From the NCBI RefSeq assembly GCF_003598715.1, contig NZ_QZFU01000029.1, positions 186,001 to 250,000 of the forward strand: 64,000 nt of DNA, given 5' to 3'. The position numbers and the translations under genes were made by a program. Positions within the stretch are counted from its first letter, which is position 1. The number at the start of each line of letters is the position of its first letter. Below are positions 19,285 to 27,183 of the stretch, piece after piece. This DNA is from Nocardia panacis. GTDB lineage: Bacteria; Actinomycetota; Actinomycetes; Mycobacteriales; Mycobacteriaceae. Under the pieces are notes generated by a model. The model saw nothing but the letters and a program-made list of their open reading frames with translations. It had not been told where the DNA came from and made no database searches.

Positions 19285-20081
19285 GCCGCACCTGGAAGTT
19301 CACCGATTTCGAGTTCTACGCGCTCTGGCGCGACCTGACTCACGAATCATTGCCGTGGCCGCTGTCTTTCACCACCGACGTCATGGGCGCCGATGAATTC
19401 GAACGCCGAATGCGCGAGGTGCTCGACCGGGCGCGCCTGGCACTGGATCCGTCCTTCGCCGAAGTGCTCGATACGATCTGGCGGCCGGATCTGCGCATCG
19501 CGATCAATGGCTTCGATAGTCGTGCCCCGCGGGAACCGCGACATCTGCTGCGGGTGCTCGCCGTGCGCAGGCGCGAGCGCGGCTACCTGGTAACCCAGTC
19601 GCCCGGCAAGGAATATTCGTATGCGGCCGGATACACCGTCACCGAATGCGAGGCGATCACCCTCGCCGATGCCGCCGTTGAGCTCATGCCGAAGGCCGAT
19701 GCGGGTAAGCTCGATGCCATCACACTCGCCCGGTCAGGGGGTGGCGACGACGAAATGGCGTACAGCTACGGTCGTTCCGCGGTCTTGCGCACCACCTCGA
19801 CCGATACCGTGCAGGACCAAGCGGCCCGGCTCAAACGGTTCATGGATACCGCCGCCCCCAGTGTCGGCACCATAGATATCGTCCAGGGCCGTTCCATCTA
19901 TGGCCCGCGCGGCATCACGAGGCATCAGCTTCAATGGCGCGATCTGCTGGACGACGGTCGCTACGTCATCGAGGATGGTGATCCACCGGTCGCCGCCGCG
20001 GCCGATGGGCAGCGCTTGATCAAGTTGATCAACGCCAGGATCGCCGCCATTGTGCGGGTGATCAAGGACGAAGGTGCCTGA
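19281..20081 (+). CDS. ESX secretion-associated chaperone EspG (first copy)
   Basis: 266 aa, the usual EspG length. EspG proteins are cytosolic chaperones that bind the tip of cognate PPE-type substrates and keep them secretion-competent. The family pattern is recognisable: an N-terminal WKFTDFEFYALWRDL block, a central RPDLRIAINGFDS strand pair and a C-terminal YGPRGITRHQLQWRDLLDDG region. The GTG start overlaps the stop of the upstream WXG/PPE-like gene, which is the likely client. Decayed relatives of all three blocks lie at 16266-17045. The second intact EspG (23876-24661) is clearly different in sequence, suggesting client specialisation. Confidence 0.8.
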   Translation: MSRTWKFTDFEFYALWRDLTHESLPWPLSFTTDVMGADEFERRMREVLDRARLALDPSFAEVLDTIWRPDLRIAINGFDSRAPREPRHLLRVLAVRRRERGYLVTQSPGKEYSYAAGYTVTECEAITLADAAVELMPKADAGKLDAITLARSGGGDDEMAYSYGRSAVLRTTSTDTVQDQAARLKRFMDTAAPSVGTIDIVQGRSIYGPRGITRHQLQWRDLLDDGRYVIEDGDPPVAAAADGQRLIKLINARIAAIVRVIKDEGA

Positions 20082-20086
20082 ATGCC

Positions 20087-20431
20087 ATGACAACACCAGA
20101 CCAGCCGACCATAGTCGAGTGGGCCGCCGCCTCGCGTTCCGGTGCGATCACCGTGCGCACCACCGAACTCGGCCTGCCGCTCGGCATTTCGATCGAACGC
20201 TCCGAACTCGGGCGTCCCCCTGCGGAATTGGCGGCCGACATCCTGCGTTTGTGTAGACACGCCGCCAGTAGGGCGGGTTTGGCGCGGCGCGCGGAGCTGA
20301 GCGAGGCGGGTATGCCGCCCTCGGCGCTCGCCCTGCTCGGCCTCCCTACGCAGGAAGAGGTGGCTCGTCAAGAGATGGCCGAGGAGGAAGAATACGAGAC
20401 GGAGCCACAGAGCTGGCTGCGCTCGGTTTAG
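20087..20431 (+). CDS. Small acidic EspH-like protein
   Basis: 114 aa, starting 5 bp after the espG stop. It reads as a short two-layer alpha/beta domain (strand GAITVRTTELGLPLGIS, then a helix around ADILRLCRHAASRAGL), a short LGLPTQEEVARQE motif and a very acidic tail. The pattern of strand, helix, then LP.P.EE resembles the C-terminal half of mycobacterial EspH, which also lies just downstream of espG. The similarity is from memory and short, so the name is tentative. Probable cytosolic accessory protein of the ESX system. Confidence 0.55.
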   Translation: MTTPDQPTIVEWAAASRSGAITVRTTELGLPLGISIERSELGRPPAELAADILRLCRHAASRAGLARRAELSEAGMPPSALALLGLPTQEEVARQEMAEEEEYETEPQSWLRSV

Positions 20432-20449
20432 CGAGAAAGCTGGAGCGCC

Positions 20450-20749
20450 ATGTACGAAACCATGGATGAATTGATGGCGAGCGTGCAGCGCAGGTTGTAT
20501 CGGCTGCGCGATCTCGCCGACGATATGGGTGCGGTCACCGCGAGTGAAACCGCGCCGGACGGTTCCGTTTCGGTGACCGTCGACGGTAATGGCGCCCTCG
20601 TTGATCTCCGTTTCTCGCAGGCGATTTCGAAAATGTCGCCTACCGATTTCGAGAAGGCGCTGATCGATACCGCACACGCGGCGGCGGCCCGTGCGTTCGC
20701 CGCGCGCGGTGATCTGATCAATGCCTTCAACGACGAGATCCGCGAGTAG
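20450..20749 (+). CDS. YbaB/EbfC-family protein (EspL-like)
   Basis: 99 aa, with a GGAG ribosome-binding site upstream. The sequence fits the YbaB/EbfC fold: an N-terminal amphipathic helix (MDELMASVQRRLYRLRDLAD), a three-stranded sheet with the typical VSVTVDGNGALVDLRF strand-turn-strand, and C-terminal helices. Small YbaB-like proteins are encoded in ESX-1-type loci (EspL in mycobacteria), where they are thought to stabilise or regulate Esp substrates. Position between the EspH-like gene and the EspC-like gene supports an ESX role rather than the recR-linked nucleoid protein. Confidence 0.7.
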   Translation: MYETMDELMASVQRRLYRLRDLADDMGAVTASETAPDGSVSVTVDGNGALVDLRFSQAISKMSPTDFEKALIDTAHAAAARAFAARGDLINAFNDEIRE

Positions 20750-20820
20750 ACCGCACTATCGTTGATACAACCTTAATTTTGTGCAAACCATCTTCCATGA
20801 CCGGCAATTCGGTTGGTATG

Positions 20821-20849
20821 TTGACCGAGTTGTTCAAATGCATTACAGG
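20821..20849 (+). promoter_or_regulatory. Possible promoter of the espC-like gene
   Basis: TTGACC (20821-20826), 17 bp, then TACAGG (20844-20849), in an unusually AT-rich 114-bp gap after the YbaB-like gene. The -10 match is weak and the start would be nearly leaderless (ATG 20864). Confidence 0.3.
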
Positions 20850-20863
20850 ATCGGGGATTTCAA

Positions 20864-21184
20864 ATGAGCGACATCCTGGCCGTGCCCAACGCGATGCGCG
20901 GCTATGCGGGCGCCACCGCGAGCATGGCGACGTCGACCGCCGTGGCGGGCACCTTCGACCAGTTCGCCACGATGGCCACCGCCGCGACAGTCTTCGGACT
21001 GATCGGCCAGGATCTGCTGGCGTCTTTCGCTCTCGCGCAGGCCAATACCGCGACCTCCACCTGCGAGCTGGCTCATGTCTGGGCAGAGCACGCGCACTCC
21101 ACGTGCTCTGGCGCCGACACCTATGAGGTCACCGAGGACCTGTCGGGTGCGCACTTCACAGCTCTCGAGCGTCGGCTGCCCTGA
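20864..21184 (+). CDS. EspC-like type VII secretion target
   Basis: 106 aa helical-hairpin protein. The N-terminal LAVPNAMRGYAGATASMATSTA and the later FALAQANTATSTCELAHVW helices resemble the EspC/DUF2580 family of small ESX-1 substrates. Near the C-terminus YEVTE fits the Y-x-x-x-D/E type VII export motif following the second helix. It carries three Cys/Trp-rich positions that are not typical of WXG100 proteins. Its stop overlaps the next start (21184, within TGATG), so it is probably translated with, and perhaps secreted alongside, the following Ala/Gly-rich protein. Confidence 0.6.
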   Translation: MSDILAVPNAMRGYAGATASMATSTAVAGTFDQFATMATAATVFGLIGQDLLASFALAQANTATSTCELAHVWAEHAHSTCSGADTYEVTEDLSGAHFTALERRLP

Positions 21185-22494
21185 TGACCGCCCCGCTCGA
21201 CCAATCCATCCTCGATCTGCTGCGCGGCAGTTCGCTGGCCCCGCTCATCGACCGCCCGGTCAATGACATCCTCCGCGATATCGGCCTCGGCCCGATTCCG
21301 GATATCGGCGCCATGCCGCCGCTGCCCGGTCTGCCGCCGCTGCCGATCATCGATCTCAGCGCGATCATGCGCCCCTTCACCGATCTTCAGCAGAGCTTCG
21401 GCACCGGCGTACTGAACAACACCGGTCCGGGTGGCGGCGATCCGATGCAGGCGCTCGGCGGCATCACCCAGGGCTTGCAGACCGCAATGCAGTTGGGTAG
21501 CACGGCATTACAGATGGTCATGCAGCTGTGGCAGAGCACCGCCGCCATGCAGGCCGCGAACAAGGCGGGCCAGGCCGCCCAGGACGGCACCGAGATCGCC
21601 ACGCAGAGCGCGCAGGAGAAGACGGTGCTCGCCGACGGCGCGGGTTCGGTGGCGGTCGGCGGCGCGCTCATGGCCGCGGTGATCGCCAAATACATCGCGA
21701 CCATGACGGCGGCCTCGCCGCTGCTCGCCTCGCCCGGCGGCCAGTACTTCCTGGTCGCGCAGACGGCGGAGAGTCTGGCCGAGGCCACCGCCACGGTGGT
21801 CAAGACCCGCACCGAACTGGCCGCGCATTCGGCCAATATGACGGCGGTGGGCCAGAAGGTCCCGGTCACCGCGGCGCCGGTGGCCGCCGACACCTCGGCT
21901 CAGGGTATGCAGCAGATGATGCAGATGGTGCAGCCGCTCATGCAGATGGCCCAGACGGGTATGCAGACCGCGACTCAGCTCGCGCCGCTGCTGATTCCGA
22001 AGACCGATCCGGCCAAGGAGTTGGCAGCCAAGGAAGCCAAGGAGAAAGAAGACCGCGAGCGCGAACTCTCGGTGGACGGCGCGCCGCATTCCGGTGCGGG
22101 CGGCGGCCCCGGCGGGTTCGGTGGCGGCCCCGGCGGTTTCGCGCCGGTCGCGCAGCCGCTGGCACCCTGGTCGGGCACGCGCGCCGCGTCGGTCGGTCCC
22201 CTGCCGGGCCTCACCGGGTCGGCGTCGGCACCGGTCATGGACGCCTCGGTGGCGCGGGCCGCCGCGATCACGCCCGGTGCGGGCGCGGCCTCGCCCGGCA
22301 TGATGCCGATGGGCGGGCCAATGGGTGCGGCGGGGGCCAAGGAAGCGCACGATGCGAGCACCGTGACCAGTCACCTGGTCACCGGGCAGCACGGCGACGA
22401 GGTCGTCGGGAAGCTCGATGGGATTTCGCTGCCGGTTGTCGGTGCGGCCGAATCCATTTCCGATACACCCCCCGACAAAGAACTGACTCTGTAG
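21184..22494 (+). CDS. Ala/Gly/Met-rich Esp-like ESX substrate
   Basis: 436 aa, overlapping the EspC-like gene. Pro-rich N-terminus, then long Ala/Gln helical stretches, including a hydrophobic segment near residues 155-185 (around GSVAVGGALMAAVIAKYI) that could be a membrane or membrane-insertion helix. It continues into a charged KEAKEKEDRERE stretch, a Gly/Phe/Pro low-complexity region and a conserved-looking tail with TSHLVTGQHGDEVVG. This build (EspC-like gene followed by a larger Ala/Gly-rich partner) is reminiscent of EspA/EspE/EspJ-type substrates. I could not match it to one family. No signal peptide is visible. Confidence 0.5.
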   Translation: MTAPLDQSILDLLRGSSLAPLIDRPVNDILRDIGLGPIPDIGAMPPLPGLPPLPIIDLSAIMRPFTDLQQSFGTGVLNNTGPGGGDPMQALGGITQGLQTAMQLGSTALQMVMQLWQSTAAMQAANKAGQAAQDGTEIATQSAQEKTVLADGAGSVAVGGALMAAVIAKYIATMTAASPLLASPGGQYFLVAQTAESLAEATATVVKTRTELAAHSANMTAVGQKVPVTAAPVAADTSAQGMQQMMQMVQPLMQMAQTGMQTATQLAPLLIPKTDPAKELAAKEAKEKEDRERELSVDGAPHSGAGGGPGGFGGGPGGFAPVAQPLAPWSGTRAASVGPLPGLTGSASAPVMDASVARAAAITPGAGAASPGMMPMGGPMGAAGAKEAHDASTVTSHLVTGQHGDEVVGKLDGISLPVVGAAESISDTPPDKELTL

Positions 22495-22506
22495 AGGAGG
22501 GTTGTC

Positions 22507-22827
22507 ATGGCACAGGAATTCCACGGTGTCAGCTTCGATCCGGCGGCCGCGCGCGATGCGGCCTTCCGGCTCGACGAACTGGCCGACCGGCTCGACACAC
22601 AACTGAAGGACGGCGCGCCCTCGCTCGCCGTCGCGGCCGCGGGCACCGATGAGGTGTCGCTGCACGCGGCGCGCACCATGTCCGAGGTCGCCGCCTCCTA
22701 CGGTGACAGCGCGGGCGCGGGCGTGCTCGAACTGCGCAAACTGGCCGCGGCATTCCGCGCCCAGGCCGACGGCCTCGGCAAGGTCGATGCCGCCAGCGCG
22801 GACACCATCGGCTCGGCCTCGGCCTGA
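22507..22827 (+). CDS. PE-family protein
   Basis: 106 aa with a strong GAGGAGG site before ATG 22507. Length and pattern fit the PE domain: two antiparallel helices with a central conserved turn reading GTDEVSLHAARTM, comparable to the ADEVSALTA block of mycobacterial PE proteins, and an Ala-rich end. No C-terminal extension. PE proteins form heterodimers with PPE partners, and the PPE gene follows 26 bp downstream with its EspG next. I see no obvious Y-x-x-x-D/E motif at the C-terminus, so the export signal may be atypical. Confidence 0.7.
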   Translation: MAQEFHGVSFDPAAARDAAFRLDELADRLDTQLKDGAPSLAVAAAGTDEVSLHAARTMSEVAASYGDSAGAGVLELRKLAAAFRAQADGLGKVDAASADTIGSASA

Positions 22828-22853
22828 ATTCGATTGGGGCACACGGAGCAGTG

Positions 22854-23879
22854 ATGATCGAACCACCGCAGCCCGGTTTCACCGGTGTGGTCTGGGAGGC
22901 CCGCGAACCGGACCGGATGACCAGGGAACTGGCACTCGGTCCCGGCGTGGCCCCGATGGCCGAGGCCGGGGTCACGTGGGCCAAGCTCGCGGCCGCCTTC
23001 GGCACGGCGGTGCTCGACTACGACCGCATTGTCGCCTCGCTGCACGGCGCGTGGGAATCCGGGTCGAGCGGTGAAGTGCTGCATCGTGTGTCCAAACTGC
23101 GCGAATGGCTCACCGATGCCGCCGCGGCGGCGGCCCAGAATGCGGTGCATGCCGAAAAGCAGGCCGCCGCCTACCAACTCGCTCGGCTCACCATGCCGAG
23201 CGAACTCGATGTTGCCGCCATCAAACAGGCGCAGCAGGCGCTAGAGGCCATGACCGCCGGACTCGGCGCGCCGATCAAAGCCATTGCCGCCCAGGCTGAT
23301 AGCGATGCCGATGTGGCGAAGGCCGCGGCCTCGCGCATAATGCGCACCTACGAGGCCGCCACCGAGCCATTGGCCGTGCCGTGGCAGCAGGAACAGCCAC
23401 CCGTAATTGCCTCCGGCGAGCCGCTGGCGGCCGAGCAGGCGGGCGCGCAGGCGGCCGTCCGGCCCACGGCCACCGTGCCCGCCGGGATGTCGGGAGGTGT
23501 CCTGCTGACGGGACTGCGCGGCGTGGGTGGTGTCGCGGCGCAGCGCAAGCTCGGGGCGTATCGCGCGCCGGTCGCGGCCGAGGCGGTGGCCGCCGAGGAA
23601 GCCCTTGCCGCCCATCCGATTCCGGAGCTCACGCCGACTACCGCCGCGACTTCCGCCTCGGGCGCGCCCATGGCGCCGCTCGGCGCGGCCGCCGCGGCCG
23701 GGCAGCAGGAGCAGACCTACCAGTCGCGTGCCGCCGCATCGGGTGATGCGATCGGCGCCGATCTGGGCATAGTCTCGGCACCGGCTGTACTCGGGGCCGC
23801 CGAGACCGCCGCACCGACCACGGCGCCGCAACCCGCCGCCCCGGCTCCGAACCAGGCCACCACGGGAGGCGTGGCATGA
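22854..23879 (+). CDS. PPE-family protein
   Basis: 341 aa. ATG 22854 is preferred over GTG 22851 because GGAG (22845-22848) is 5 nt from the ATG and only 2 from the GTG. The N-terminus MIEPPQPGFTGVVWEAREP carries the PP motif near the start that defines PPE-type proteins. The following 170 residues are helical with a W-x-S/G turn (GAWESGSSGEV). The rest is an Ala/Pro-rich low-complexity tail. It belongs to a PE-PPE-EspG cassette: PE upstream, EspG overlapping its stop. Likely exported as a PE/PPE dimer by the ESX machinery encoded downstream. Confidence 0.75.
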   Translation: MIEPPQPGFTGVVWEAREPDRMTRELALGPGVAPMAEAGVTWAKLAAAFGTAVLDYDRIVASLHGAWESGSSGEVLHRVSKLREWLTDAAAAAAQNAVHAEKQAAAYQLARLTMPSELDVAAIKQAQQALEAMTAGLGAPIKAIAAQADSDADVAKAAASRIMRTYEAATEPLAVPWQQEQPPVIASGEPLAAEQAGAQAAVRPTATVPAGMSGGVLLTGLRGVGGVAAQRKLGAYRAPVAAEAVAAEEALAAHPIPELTPTTAATSASGAPMAPLGAAAAAGQQEQTYQSRAAASGDAIGADLGIVSAPAVLGAAETAAPTTAPQPAAPAPNQATTGGVA

Positions 23880-24661
23880 CCCTGCTGACCAATGACGGTG
23901 TGCTCGCCGCCGCCCAGGCGCTTGGCGTGCAGACCTTGCCGGTGGTGCTCTCGGTCGCCCCGCACCACGATGCCTTCGCCGAATGGGAAGCGGCGAACCG
24001 CGCGGCCCGATCCTGGCTCGAGCGCAGCGGCCTCGTCGACAGCTATGGCGAACTCGACGGCGAACTCGCCACCGCCATGCACACCCTGTCCCAGCCCGAT
24101 TGCGAACTGAATGCGCGGATCTTCCGCGGCGGCCCGCCCACCCGAATCTGCCTGGCGCGCCGAGGCGAACAGCACGCCATCGCCATCCGCACCGGAGACG
24201 ACTACGACATCCGCACGCTGTGGTGCGACGGTTCCGGCGCGAGCCTGGCCAAACCGATCACCGACGCGCTCGGCTCGGCCCAACCCGCCGACCTCATCAA
24301 TTTCAGCGCGCCTTCCCACGACTTGAGCGAACGCCTCGCAGCGGCGACGACTTCCGCGGACTACGCGGATGCCGTCTATGCCCTCGGCGTCGCCGCCCAC
24401 GACGCGACGAACTACGGAATCGCCTTCGCGTCCTGTCACGCTTACGCCGAAATAGTGGTCTGTGCCCACGAGTTCGGCGTGACCACCCGGCCGCCCGGCG
24501 CGGTCGCGGTGTACGACACCGGGCGCGGCCGCGTGGTCGCCGCACCGGGTGTCGCCGCGGACCAGCAGCTCTGGTCCACTGTCACACCGGGCACCGATCA
24601 TCGTGTCGCGCAGGCGATCACGGCGCTGATCGAGACGTTGCCCGTGGGGAGGTGGCTGTAG
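23876..24661 (+). CDS. ESX secretion-associated chaperone EspG (second copy)
   Basis: 261 aa; its ATG overlaps the PPE stop (ATGA), the classic arrangement of an EspG with its PPE client. The start LTNDGVLAAAQALGVQTLPVVLSV matches the canonical EspG N-terminal block better than the first copy does. The centre (ARIFRGGPPTRICLARRGEQHAIAIRTGD) and C-terminal PPGAVAVYDTGRGRVVAAPG fit the rest of the fold. Cytosolic chaperone for the PE/PPE pair at 22507-23879. Confidence 0.8.
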   Translation: MTLLTNDGVLAAAQALGVQTLPVVLSVAPHHDAFAEWEAANRAARSWLERSGLVDSYGELDGELATAMHTLSQPDCELNARIFRGGPPTRICLARRGEQHAIAIRTGDDYDIRTLWCDGSGASLAKPITDALGSAQPADLINFSAPSHDLSERLAAATTSADYADAVYALGVAAHDATNYGIAFASCHAYAEIVVCAHEFGVTTRPPGAVAVYDTGRGRVVAAPGVAADQQLWSTVTPGTDHRVAQAITALIETLPVGRWL

Positions 24662-24688
24662 CGGTAACAGCGGTCATCTCACACTCGG

Positions 24689-24709
24689 GTGACGCCGCTG
24701 CGGCGTCAC
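24689..24709 (+). terminator. Hairpin between espG and the WXG100 pair
   Basis: Perfect 9-bp stem GTGACGCCG / CGGCGTCAC with loop CTG, followed by moderately T-rich DNA ending CTCTTTT before the esx genes. It could be a partial terminator or an mRNA stabiliser that sets esx expression apart from the upstream genes. Confidence 0.45.
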
Positions 24710-24745
24710 TGTTCGCAAATTCACTCTTTTGAAAGCAGGTACATC

Positions 24746-25063
24746 ATGTCGGTGAAAAACGATCCCGCATCCCAGAAGGCCAGCAGCGACATGCTGGGCT
24801 CCGTCGCCAAGATCAAAGAAACGATCCGGAAGGTGAGCGACATGGTCGACAGTGCGGGCGGTGGCTGGGAAGGCGCTGCCAAGCAGGCGTTCGACAAGGT
24901 GCACGCCGACTGGGACCACAGCGCGCTGAAGCTGAACCTGCGGCTGGACGAGATCGCGAATAACGTCGGGTCCGGTGGCAAGAAGCTCGATGCCACGGAG
25001 ACGAACAGCGCCCAGAAGATCGCGGCAACCGGCAGCCAACTGAATATGGGCACCGGCGCGTAG
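24746..25063 (+). CDS. WXG100 protein, EsxB/CFP-10-like
   Basis: 105 aa; ATG 24746 is chosen because the downstream frame matches WXG100 length and AGCAGG precedes it. The helical hairpin has the W-x-G turn (GGGWEGAAKQAF) near residue 46. WXG100 proteins are exported by ESX systems as heterodimers; the partner lies 28 bp downstream. Unlike mycobacterial CFP-10 there is no clear C-terminal Y-x-x-x-D/E motif: the tail ends GSQLNMGTGA. Gene order (first of the pair) supports the EsxB-like assignment. Confidence 0.75.
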   Translation: MSVKNDPASQKASSDMLGSVAKIKETIRKVSDMVDSAGGGWEGAAKQAFDKVHADWDHSALKLNLRLDEIANNVGSGGKKLDATETNSAQKIAATGSQLNMGTGA

Positions 25064-25091
25064 GCAATCGCAAAAGACTTAGGAGAAGAGC

Positions 25092-25400
25092 ATGGGTTAC
25101 AACGCCGATAAGACGCACTACAACGCCGCGACCATCGAGGAACTGCATGGCGCACTCGATGCGGCCTTCAAGGCACTCGATCACGAATCCGCAGAGCTCA
25201 AGAGCCACGGCCAGGCGCTTGCCGCAGCCTGGGAGGACAACAAGTCCCTCCAGGCATATCAAGCTTCTCAAGCGAATTGGGACAAGGATTATGCGGAGGC
25301 CAAGCAGATCCTGTCCGATTTCGGCGTCAGTGTCAAAGACGCTTTCGACGAAATCAGCAACGCGGATCAGCAGATCAGCTCCTGGTTCGAGGGTGCCTAA
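25092..25400 (+). CDS. WXG100-like protein, EsxA/ESAT-6-like, with W-x-D turn
   Basis: 102 aa, preceded by TTAGGAGAAG. Two helices separated by a turn at AAAWEDNKSLQAY, so the family W-x-G is W-E-D here. Length, position and hairpin pattern still fit the ESAT-6 partner of the preceding WXG100 protein. The C-terminus (ADQQISSWFEGA) has no Y-x-x-x-D/E motif. It is the last gene of the long plus-strand substrate operon and is followed by a terminator at 25427-25460. Confidence 0.75.
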   Translation: MGYNADKTHYNAATIEELHGALDAAFKALDHESAELKSHGQALAAAWEDNKSLQAYQASQANWDKDYAEAKQILSDFGVSVKDAFDEISNADQQISSWFEGA

Positions 25401-25426
25401 CGCTCGCGATCTACCATGACCCAGGC

Positions 25427-25460
25427 AGGGCGGGGTTGGAACTTCTTCCAGCCCCGCCCT
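25427..25460. terminator. Bidirectional terminator between the esx pair and eccB
   Basis: 15-bp stem AGGGCGGGGTTGGAA / TTCCAGCCCCGCCCT with one G-T wobble and loop CTTC, in the gap between convergent genes. It is placed to stop both transcripts. Confidence 0.75.
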
Positions 25461-25474
25461 CTTGCGTGTGTGTC

Positions 25475-26974
25475 CTATTTCTCCCGCCCATTGGGCAAGG
25501 TGTCATAGCTGCTCAGCGCATCGTGCTTGGAAAGCGTCGGCCCCGGCACGAATTGGCCGACAATTGCCCAGGGTGCGAGTTTCGGTGCTTTGCCGAGACC
25601 GAGTACTTCGGCGGTCTCGATATCAGGTATCCCGTAGCGAATCCCATTGTCCGCCAGATAGAACAGGCTGCCTCGGCGCGGACTGCCCGCCTCCATACCG
25701 GTGATCCGTACGAATTCGCCGGTCGACGGCGGAATGTAGGCGGCATCGGTGCGATCACCGACACCATCGGCACTCGACAACTCCACGGGCTTGGCCGAAT
25801 TGGCCAGGGGCAGGCGGGCTCCCGCCAGCAGGCTCACCGAAGCCCGATCGCCGGGACTGTCCGCGACGCCGCCGCTGCGCTGTGTCTTCGACCAGGAAAC
25901 GCAGCTCACCGGTGCATCCTCGGCGGAAAGAATCCGCGGTGCGGCGGCGGGGAAGTGATCCAGTGGTAGTTGATGCGACACCGGCATATTCGTCAGCACA
26001 TCCGGTGGCATCGGCTTGATCTCCCGCATACCTTGCGAATTCGCGGTGCGCAGCACCTGCGCGGCGAACTCGCTGATCTTCTGCACGCTGTCGGCCAGCA
26101 CCACATAGAGTTCGGATTTGGCGTCGCGCGCGGTGGCGCCCACCGCGATCACACCGCCAACGGGAATATCGCTCAGGCGCCCAGGCCCTGGCTGACCGGC
26201 CCCTGGAACATTCGGTGAAGTCAGTGGCGGCACCGCCTCGGCGGCATTGAGCAGGCCCGGCCCGACCGGGCGCGGTTTGGCCGCACCGAGATTCAACGCC
26301 CGCGCGATCACCGAGTTGTTCGGATCGATCTCGGCGCGCTTGCCGTCGTAGATCAGATACGTCGTCCCGGAACGCTGCGCGAGCAGTGCCTCATCGGACG
26401 CGGTGCGCTTGATCCGGTCGTTGAGATCCGGCTTGCTGCCGAAGACGGTGGTGAGCACACCGGGCGAACCGACCGCGCTACCGGTGCCCGAGAGTTGCAC
26501 CGCCTCGCACACACCCCAGTCCGACCGCCCGCCATCGCCCGAACCGGGCAGTGCCGCGGGCGCGCCGGGGATGCCGAGCATCGGCCCACGCGCGAAATCC
26601 GAAAGCTTGCTTTCCTTCACCGAATTCGGACTCTCGGCATCGCCCGCGATGAGCCGGGCCGAGGTGAGATTGAGCGCCGGGTGCAGCACCCGATTACCTT
26701 GGGCGTCGGCGACCAGCACGTACAGTGCGCCGCTCTCCTTGCCGATGATGATTTTGGTGTCGCCCACCGCGCCGAGCGGCTTCAGGAAGGCCAGGATGGC
26801 GAATCCCGCCACCACCAGCACGCCGAGGACCGCACCGACCAGCATGGAGCGCGTCTGCGAGCGCATGGGGTCGTGCAGCATGCGCACATCGCGGCGCACC
26901 AGCGCGTGGTCGAGCCGCCGCAGCAGGAATCGATATCCGTTTACCTGTGCCCTGGTGGTCAGCTGAGCCGGCAC
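25475..26974 (-). CDS. eccB: Type VII secretion membrane protein EccB
   Basis: 499 aa. The GTG start has GGAG 6 nt upstream. EccB is a core ESX inner-membrane component with one transmembrane helix and a large periplasmic domain of repeated beta units. Seen: the family N-terminal signature (VNGYRFLLRRLDHALVRRDVRMLHDP), one membrane helix near residues 44-66 (LVGAVLGVLVVAGFAILAFL), and a periplasmic region with cysteines in VCEAVQL and PVSCVSW. The second EccB at 63643 shares the 17-residue run ALVRRDVRMLHDPMRSQ. Transcribed away from eccE, with a shared promoter gap at 26975-27183. Confidence 0.95.
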   Translation of the reverse strand: MPAQLTTRAQVNGYRFLLRRLDHALVRRDVRMLHDPMRSQTRSMLVGAVLGVLVVAGFAILAFLKPLGAVGDTKIIIGKESGALYVLVADAQGNRVLHPALNLTSARLIAGDAESPNSVKESKLSDFARGPMLGIPGAPAALPGSGDGGRSDWGVCEAVQLSGTGSAVGSPGVLTTVFGSKPDLNDRIKRTASDEALLAQRSGTTYLIYDGKRAEIDPNNSVIARALNLGAAKPRPVGPGLLNAAEAVPPLTSPNVPGAGQPGPGRLSDIPVGGVIAVGATARDAKSELYVVLADSVQKISEFAAQVLRTANSQGMREIKPMPPDVLTNMPVSHQLPLDHFPAAAPRILSAEDAPVSCVSWSKTQRSGGVADSPGDRASVSLLAGARLPLANSAKPVELSSADGVGDRTDAAYIPPSTGEFVRITGMEAGSPRRGSLFYLADNGIRYGIPDIETAEVLGLGKAPKLAPWAIVGQFVPGPTLSKHDALSSYDTLPNGREK

Positions 26975-27024
26975 GTGCTCTCCATTTCAAGATCTCTATC
27001 ACGCAGTATCCCGAATTCGGGTCG

Positions 27025-27047
27025 GAACTCCCAACATTGGGAAGTTC
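27025..27047. promoter_or_regulatory. Imperfect palindrome in the divergent eccB-eccE gap
   Basis: GAACT-CCCAA-CA-TTGGG-AAGTTC dyad (a 1-nt asymmetry on the right arm), about 50 bp upstream of the eccB start and 140 bp upstream of eccE. Plausible operator for coordinated control. The regulator is unknown. Confidence 0.4.
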
Positions 27048-27183
27048 GAGACCGGAAACTCCTGGTATGCGCGGCCGAAGCGGGCCGACAATACAAACCA
27101 ACCGTATCGACCCGGCGTCGGCTGTCAATCGCGGCACCGCGCGCCGCCGCGAATACCGTTGTGGCGCGGTACTGTGAGCGCAG

